Assembly (NCBI GenBank): GCA_020137815.1
Contig: CM035354.1
Location: forward strand, 8,703,437 to 8,767,436
Reading direction: 5' to 3'
DNA: 64,000 nucleotides
From: Hormiphora californensis
Lineage: Eukaryota > Ctenophora > Tentaculata > Cydippida > Pleurobrachiidae
Shown here: one piece after another, positions 57,698-64,000 of the stretch
Position numbering within the stretch: the first letter of the stretch is position 1
Layout of the letters: the number at the start of each line of letters is the position of its first letter
Made by a program: the position numbers and the translations under genes
The notes under the pieces: generated by a model
What the model was told of the DNA's origin: nothing
Seen by the model: only the letters and a program-made list of their open reading frames with translations
Databases searched by the model: none

Positions 57698-59221
57698 GTA
57701 AGTATCTCGACCAAAACGCGGAGTTTTTACGTCAGCCGACCCGAAACCGGATTAAATTTGGCTACCCGCTAGTCTCAGGGCTTCCAAATATGTCAAAATA
57801 TGTTTAAATTATCATTCTGGGTCATTTAGACCTTTTAAGGGTACGCCGACCGAAATTTTTTTCGAGTGCAGGGAAATCTCTCACCGTAGGGTTGTAGGCC
57901 ATACCAAGGAGACCTCAAATATGCAATTTTAGCCCTTAAGTCGAATTCATATTTTTGCTACAGCTGTTTAAAAAATATCCTGTAAATACGTTTTTGCAGG
58001 CATCTCAAAAAAATTTTAAAGATAGGAGCATGAAAATTTGGGGATTTGAAGAGGACATGAAGGTGAATAACCAAAAAAAAAATTGGTAATCCCCGTTTGT
58101 TTTATTTATTATTGCCATTGTAAGTGTGTGTACCACTATTTATATTCAAGGCCAAGATCGGCCGACCCCCCCCCCCCCAAATCCGAGCTGATTTCCGGTC
58201 CTGAGATGGATTTCTTTTTTTCCACTTTGCCCCTATTTGGCAAAGTTCCGAAGACATTTGAAAGCTGTAAATTGGTGAAAAGTTGCGTCTAACGATTATC
58301 TAAGTGGTCATAAATTTTGGGCGTGTCCTTATTTGAGATAAGCTGTACAGAGTTTTTTTTGTGAAAGCCGTCATTTCAGAAATAAATAAATTCCCTGTAT
58401 CTCAAAAACGGCTGATCGTAGAGACCTGAGACTATGCTTAAACGATTCAGAGGGTCCGATTTGGGGGGGGGGGATTTCTGAGAGACATTTTGCTCCTACT
58501 TCAACCGTTTTTGCTGTAATTGCGAAAAACAAAAACCCATCTTCGCCATCGTGGATTTTTTGTGATTTTGTTTTTGGTGATTATAGGGACCCATATGGAC
58601 CGAATAGTGAAGGAATTAGCTTGTTACACATTTTTCCATAGTTTCGGTCCTTTCTTAGCCAAAATTCCCTAATTACAGGATATTGGAATTTAGCTTTTGC
58701 CCTTTTCATAGAATTTGTTTTTCGCAATTACAGCAAAAACGGTTGAAGTAGGAGCAAAATGTCTCTCAGAAGACCCCCCCCCCCAAATCTGACCCTCTGA
58801 ATCGTTTAAGCATAGTCTCAGGTCTCTACGATCAGCCGTTTTTGAGATACAGGGAATATATTTATTTCTGAAATGACGGCTTTCACAGAAAAAAACTCTG
58901 TACAGCATATCTCAAATAAGGACACGCCCAAAATTTATGGCCACTTAGATAATCGTTAGACGCAACTTTTCACCAATTTAAAGCTTTCAAATGTTTTCGG
59001 AACTTTACCAAATAGGGCGTTAAAGTGGAAAAAAAGAAATCCATCTCAGGACCGGAAATCAGCTCGGATTGCAAAAATTTTTTTTGGTTATTCACATTCA
59101 TGTCCTCTTCAAATCCCCAAATTTGCATGATCCTATCTTTAAAAAAATTTTTTGAGATGCCAAAAACGTATTTACAGGACATTTTTTAAACAGCTGTAGC
59201 AAAAATATGAATTCGACTTAA

Positions 59222-60209
59222 AGTGAGAGTAGACAGAATCAGAATTGGACAAGTTTGTTCGAGGTTGTAGAGATTAGTTCTATGAGCATTTTGCTTTTTT
59301 GCCGCTCAAAATCAACCCATCCATCACTGAGATATTTTTGTTACTTTCGGGGAATTCCTGTTTAATCAGTATGTAACAAACAGGATAGAAACAATCGTCA
59401 TGTTTTACCAACACATTCTGAATATAAGCAGTGAGGTTGTCATGTCCATACACAAAAGCAGAGCAATGCAATTCAGCATATTAAAAATTTATACAATTTT
59501 TTAGTAAAACACAAGAATTGTTTCTATCCTTCAGAATAAAGAGATCTGAGCAAGAATTAAATTAAATAGGGAAGAAAATCGAAAAATACTGGGTTCGACC
59601 TGTATGGCGGCGCCATACCCCATTTGATTCTCAAATTGCGACAGTGCGCTCAGATGGGGTTCGACCGGGAATTGAACCAGGGACCTCCAGAAAGACGCGC
59701 TCGATGCTCTACCACTGAGCTACCGAACCCCTGTACAGATCGCATTTCTTCACACTATATTCAAGCACATGCCCTTAGCTAGACACCATGTGATAGAGGA
59801 AGTAATTTTGATATCTCCTTCTGGTGATCAACACACACACACGCCCTCCGTACAACGGTTATATAGGGGAATCTCACACACACACGGGCAGATTTCGGTC
59901 AAGGAGAGATTAATTGATTATTCAGAATAAAGAGATCTGAGCAAGAATTAAATAGGGAAGAAAATCGAAAAATACTGGGTTCGACCGGGAATTCCCGGAG
60001 GGCGTGTGTGTGTGTTGATCACCAGAAGGAGATATCAAAATTACTTCCTCTGTTTCTATCCTGTTTGATAAATATTGATTCAGCAGGAATTCCCCGAGAG
60101 TAACAAAAATATCTCAGTGATGAATGGGTCGATTTTGAGCGGGAAAAGGGCAAAATGCTCGTAGAATTAATCTCTACGACCTCCAATTCTGATTCTGTCC
60201 ACTCTCACT
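59222..60209. mobile_element. TTAA-flanked element (988 bp) nested in 57839-60309
   Basis: AGTGAGAGTAGACAGAATC and inverse GATTCTGTCCACTCTCACT, TTAA at 59218-59221 and 60210-60213. Arms pair over about 350 bp in pieces (ATCAACCCATCCATCACTGA-like, GGGGAATTCCTG). Carries the tRNA-like segment at 59658-59729. The AGT(A/G)AGAG start resembles the 6.7-kb composite. Confidence 0.88.
59658..59729 (-). pseudogene. tRNA-like sequence (probable tRNA-derived SINE head or pseudo-tRNA)
   Basis: On the minus strand: 7-bp acceptor stem GGTTCGG/TCGAACC (one wobble), D-arm GCTC-AGTGGTA-GAGC, intact A box TAGCTCAGTGGT, and B box GGTTCAATTCC close to GGTTCRANTCC. The anticodon stem pairs poorly and the T stem has a central mismatch, so no anticodon is assigned. 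Its place inside a transposon also argues against a working tRNA gene. Confidence 0.6.
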
Positions 60210-60309
60210 TTAAGGGCTAAAATTGCATATTTGAGGTCTCCTTGGCATGGCCTACAACCCTACGGTGAGAGATTTCCCTGCACTCGAAAAAATTTCGGTC
60301 GGCGTACCC

Positions 60310-60415
60310 TTAATTACATGTAATTACCCTTTAATTACATGTAATTACATTTTAATTATATGTAATTACTTCAAATTACATGTAATTCCTTCCAATTACA
60401 TTCCAATTACTTCAG
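60310..60415. repeat. TAATTACATG minisatellite
   Basis: About eight copies of AATTACATGT-like units right after the TTAA of 57839-60309. The following 60416-60807 intron segment shows nothing recognisable. Confidence 0.8.
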
Positions 60416-60807
60416 CACCTCGAGAGCTTTCGAACGCACCCTAGAACACCTTTCTACTCCTTTTAATTGCAGAGATCTGCATACCCCTTATTTTGACTGT
60501 TTTTCGCGTCCGACCCCTTATAGGTTTGGGTATGGCCATCGCCACACCCCCTATACGTCGCGGGAGCTTTCCAACGAGCCATAGAAAACCTCTCTACGAC
60601 TTCAGGGGGTTTCAAAACTTTCACCCTAAAAATATCTATGATTTATGATTATGGTTATGGATTTATGGTGTTGTTTTAGGGGGATGGGTTGAGTTTGGTT
60701 TATATTCGGGTCGGGGGGCCTTGCCAGGCCCCGAATAATCGGCGCTAAGTTACTGATATTTAGGCAGTATAATTTGCCGCATTTCATTAACTCTTAACTA
60801 TCCGCAG

Positions 60808-62145
60808 CTGTTTGTAAAGTAGATTCTACTGATATCAGCAACTTGAACTGGAATCTAATTGCCAACACGGTTTACTCCCACGGAGAGCAGTTAGCATTTT
60901 CTTGCGTTGATGGATACACACCCTACCTCAGTGATGGACAGGATGACATTTCCACCAGTGGTGTTGTTATGGAGTGCAGCTATGGAAATCTGGAGTTCTC
61001 GAGCCTAACCAGTGACTACACAATCGTGTGTAAAAAGGACGGACTATCTGCTGGAATCATTATCCTTATCATCGTGATATGCCTCCTCATTGTCCTTACA
61101 CTGATATGTATCCCACTATGTATCATGTACTACAGGGAGGAGCGAGAAAAGGACGAGTACGAAATGTACAGCAGATCTGAAGAGGAGATGAGGCCGATGA
61201 GTGCGTACAGCTGTAGCAATCATGTCATTGTTCGGGGGAAAGGAGAGGAGAATCTAATTGGTAACAGTAACCCGTTCAAACTGTCTGATTTCAACACCTA
61301 CATCCGGGACATGGCAGCTAATAGGAATGAGAAGTTTATAAAGGAGTTCAGAAGTATTCGAGTGGGTAGTGACAGTAAAAAGATTATCTCCCAGCTGAGT
61401 GATAATTACCACAAAAACAGATATGGAACCATAACAACATACGACCACTCCCGGGTTCGATTACAAAAACTTGGTGGCGATCCTAACGCGGACTACATTA
61501 ACGCCAGCTATATAAACGGATATGTGGTTCCCAACACCTACATCGCTACCCAGGGGCCCATGGATTGCACTATTGAGGATTTTTGGAGGATGTGCTGGGA
61601 ACAAGATGTGAGCTATGTGGTAATGCTTACCAACATTGTACAGGGCGATCAACCTAAATGTGCCATGTACTGGCCCGAGATTGGCAAATCTAGCTCGTAC
61701 GGAGTGGTAAAGGTTAAAACCCTATCCGAAAACATTTTCCCGGGATTTATGGTTAGGGAGCTGGAGTTGGAGGTTGAGGGGAGGAAGAGAGCAGTTCTTC
61801 AGTTCCACTATACTGACTGGCCCGATGTGGGGTACCCCAAGGAAAACCAGTTCCTCCACTTCCTCTACTACATTCGGCACCTGAGACAAGGTGACACTAA
61901 GCCGATGGTGGTGCATTGCAGTGCTGGTTCAGGGTGGACGGGTGTGTTCCTGGCTCTGGACTTTACACTTGACAGAATCACAAAAGAGGGCACTGTAGAT
62001 GTATTGGGATGTGTGAACGGGATGAGGCAGCAGCGATCTGCCATGGTCCAGAATGAACCACAGTACATCTACCTGCACAAACTACTGGTGGACTGTGTTA
62101 ACTCTGATAACTTCAACAATCTTCGAGCGAACAGATTCCGATCTA
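60808..62145 (+). CDS. RPTP exon 21: last sushi-like module, transmembrane helix and PTP catalytic domain (active-site Arg replaced by Trp)
   Basis: One 1,338-nt exon of 446 residues. Extracellular end: SVCKVDST..LAFSCVDGYTPY..VMECSYG..YTIVCKK, a sushi-like module. Membrane helix AGIIILIIVICLLIVLTL onward at 61050-61133, then a basic/acidic stop-transfer (YYREEREKDEYEMYSRSEE). The PTP domain runs from DFNTYIRDM to the exon end. It keeps the phosphotyrosine-recognition loop KNRYGTI, NADYINASYINGY, the WPD loop (TDWPDVGYP, Asp codon 61824-61826) and the Q-loop (MVQNEPQY). The P-loop is HCSAGSGWTG: nucleophilic Cys at 61917-61919, but Trp (TGG, 61935-61937) where all active classical PTPs have Arg. 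Arg binds the phosphate, so catalysis should be lost or strongly reduced while phosphotyrosine binding might be partly kept. Donor CTA|GTAAGT, phase 1. Confidence 0.96.
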
Positions 62146-62218
62146 GTAAGTAACACAACCTTCTCATGGTCTAATTTTGTAGGAAATTTTCAAATGTGTC
62201 GCACCTTAAATTTATGTA

Positions 62219-62867
62219 GGGTAAGCTGGGGTAAAGTGGCCCGCGGGGTAAAGTGGCCCATGTATGGGGCAAAGTGGCCCTAGTTATTACATGTGGTCAC
62301 GTGACTTTTTCTCCAGCGGAGACCTGCTCGTTCTGTTCCGAATTTTCGCTTTAAAACTGCTGTCATTTCTGTTTGGGTTGGCCGATTTTAATTTTGCAGA
62401 AACTGCCAGTTAGACTTTATAATTCTCTAAAACGTGGTATAAAAATTTTTGAAGAAATTGGCATTTTTGTTGTCTTAATTGTCAATTTTGTGAAATCGGG
62501 GCGAATATGGCCCACTCTCCGGGGCAAAGTGGTCCGGTCTGGGGCAAAGTGGCCCATGTTCCAGTGCAGAACATGGGCCACTTTGCCCCTAGTTTGATCG
62601 TTTCGTCTAACAACACCAGGCACGTGATAAAATCGAGCAATGCTATTGGCTTGGGCCACTTTGCCCCGGTGCAAATTTTCCAAAAAACGCCTCACCAAAT
62701 TATTTGAATTGATTAATTAACCCATTAAATAAAACTTGTAGATTTTAAAATTTAGCTCGGCTGAAAGGAAAAGATTTCATTGGATAGCATATGTAATTTT
62801 TTTCTTCCTGCTGTATAAATTGCGTATTTTAGAACCTAAAACGTTAAAAATGGGCCCCAGCTTACCC
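62219..62867. mobile_element. TA-flanked GGGGCAAAGTGGCCC-motif element (649 bp)
   Basis: GGGTAAGCTGGGGTAAAGTG at the left, inverse GGGCCCCAGCTTACCC at the right, TA at 62217-62218 and 62868-62869. At least eight internal GGGGCAAAGTGGCCC motifs in both orientations. Lies in the intron between exons 21 and 22. Confidence 0.88.
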
Positions 62868-62897
62868 TACTTTTTTATGTAAATTTATGTAATTTTT

Positions 62898-63882
62898 TAG
62901 TTGGTTTGGGACTTCTCGCGGTGGTGGGAGAGAGTTAGTTTCAGACATTGAAAACAAGGAAAACAAAGAATTCGATATTTCGTCTTTCGACTTAATCATG
63001 AATAGAGAAAATATAATCAGCTCCTTCATAAAAACATCAGAAGCTGTAACCATTTCCACATTGGGTGTTTAGCCTTGGGCGTAGCCTCTTGATCAGATGG
63101 TCTTCAAGGAGGTATGTGACCAGGGTGTCTCTTGATCTCCCCAGGATGTCCACCTTGAAATTATTCAGGAAGGTGATCCATTCCCTGGAAACCAGGTGAG
63201 GGTGTTCGTCAAGTAGGTGCTCGCCGAGGGGGGCTGAGGGCGGCAGTTGGTGTCATTTTGGTGGCGGTCACAGTTGGTGACGCGGCCACCCCTACACAGG
63301 CCGCGCGAAGCGCGGCAACGAGGCCCGCGAAAGGTCACAGGTACAGTCTCTCTCAGGGGCCACTCGAGTTTTCAGCTATCTCTTGACAAGGTTGGCAACG
63401 GTTGTACCAGACTGTGTGACCAATTTAATTGGAAGTTTCGATTTCTTGATTCTGGTCCTGAGGATCCTCGTACTCGATTCACTGCAATAGGGGACCTTCA
63501 AGATGAAGGAATTCTCCCAGGAGTCGGGGTTCGGTGTTTGGAGCCTTGGGGAGTCTCTGCCTTCCATCAGCCGCAGGATGGTGGTTGTGACCTTGTGTTT
63601 TGGGTAACCTGATGCCGTTAGGTTACCCAAAAGAGACACCCTGGACACATACCTCCTTGAAGACCATCTGATCAAGAGGCTACGCCAAAGGCTAAACACC
63701 CAATGTGGAAATGGCTACAGCTTCTGATGTTTTTATGAAGGAGCAAGACCAAGTTTTGTCGAATCTGATTATATTTTCTCTTATTCATGATTAAGTCGAA
63801 AGACGAAATATCGAATTCTTTGTTTTCAATGTCTGAAACTAACTCTCTCCCACCACCGCGAGAAATCCCAAACCAACTGAAT
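62898..63882. mobile_element. Foldback element (about 985 bp)
   Basis: AGTTGGTTTGGGA(C/T)TTCTCGCGG mirrored at the right; arms of roughly 250 bp pair through AGACGAAATATCGAATTC, CATAAAAACATCAGAAGCTG and CATCTGATCAAGAGGCTACG. Open frames at 63247-63612 and 63376-63699 show no domain. Confidence 0.82.
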
Positions 63883-63932
63883 TGTACTGCGTTGCCTCAT
63901 TAATTTTTTTCAATAAATTTATGTATTTTCAG

Positions 63933-64000
63933 ATCTGGAGGGAGCTATTTATGTGAATCCAATCGCCATTCGAGCAAATAACGAGTACGAAAAAGGACTT
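63933..64000 (+). CDS. RPTP exon 22 (partial, cut by window edge)
   Basis: Acceptor TATTTTCAG|AT in phase 1 completes the codon split by exon 21 and reads LEGAIYVNPIAIRANN to the edge with no stop. It is C-terminal to the first PTP domain and may lead to a tail or a second PTP domain as in other RPTPs; the window cannot tell. Confidence 0.85.

Larger units (their letters stand above)
57839..60309. mobile_element. TTAA-flanked foldback element (2,471 bp including a nested element)
   Basis: GGGTACGCCGACCGAAATTT and inverse at the ends, TTAA at 57835-57838 and 60310-60313. Arms pair through CTCAAATATGCAATTTTAGC and CTTTCAAATG. G-run near 58455 faces a C-run near 58772. Subterminal sequence is shared with 4530-5808, so the two are one family. 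Confidence 0.88.

Noticed and set aside
59658-59729. Functional tRNA gene
   Set aside because: Anticodon stem does not pair convincingly and the T stem has a mismatch; kept only as a tRNA-like pseudogene.
63247-63699. 121- and 107-codon frames on opposite strands as genes
   Set aside because: They sit in a foldback element, overlap each other and lie in an intron of the RPTP gene.

Overview
Eukaryotic, animal-type DNA with no bacterial or viral layout. The window is dominated by one very large multi-exon gene on the + strand. Its exons are recognisable because each has AG/GT borders, intron phases match at every junction, and the encoded domains are animal extracellular modules. The domain content (long Ig-like stalk, sushi/CCP modules, cysteine-rich GCC2_GCC3-like modules, one membrane helix, a tyrosine phosphatase domain) and the introns packed with small inverted-repeat transposons suggest an early-branching metazoan, most likely a sponge. 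The species assignment is inference.

The gene (22 visible exons, 3342 to the right edge, 2,939 codons in one unbroken frame) encodes a receptor-type protein tyrosine phosphatase (RPTP). The first visible exon starts inside an Ig domain, so the signal peptide and first exons lie left of the window. The ectodomain is a two-fold layout: block 1 (3342-25068) = Ig repeats, sushi, an unassigned module, cysteine-rich module; block 2 (35139-49980) = Ig repeats, sushi, an unassigned module with a furin-type RRKR site, cysteine-rich module. Two more sushi-like modules, a transmembrane helix and a cytoplasmic PTP domain follow (57524-62145), and the next exon starts at 63933. The PTP domain keeps its KNRY, WPD and Q-loop motifs and its catalytic cysteine, but the invariant arginine of the C-x5-R loop is tryptophan, so it is predicted to be catalytically dead or strongly impaired.

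About 85% of the gene span is intron, and the introns are filled with non-autonomous transposons. Four groups can be separated by termini and target-site duplications: (1) TTAA-flanked inverted-repeat elements (piggyBac-like target), including a 6.7-kb composite at 42667-49337 and a nested pair at 57839-60309; (2) TA-flanked elements (Tc1/mariner/pogo-like target), several with many internal copies of their own terminal motif; (3) TAA/TTA-flanked MITEs; (4) Helitron-like elements with TC...CTAG ends between A and T, present as head-to-tail arrays at 13467-14852, 22538-23604 and 53451-57454. A reverse-transcriptase pseudogene (43216-45863) inside the 6.7-kb composite is broken by two later insertions with clear target-site duplications. 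Further retroelement debris lies at 51120-51580 (-) and 52369-52677 (+). The rest is microsatellite, minisatellite (including about 1.1 kb of GGGA repeats) and small palindromes. No rRNA gene, CRISPR array or second host protein-coding gene was found.
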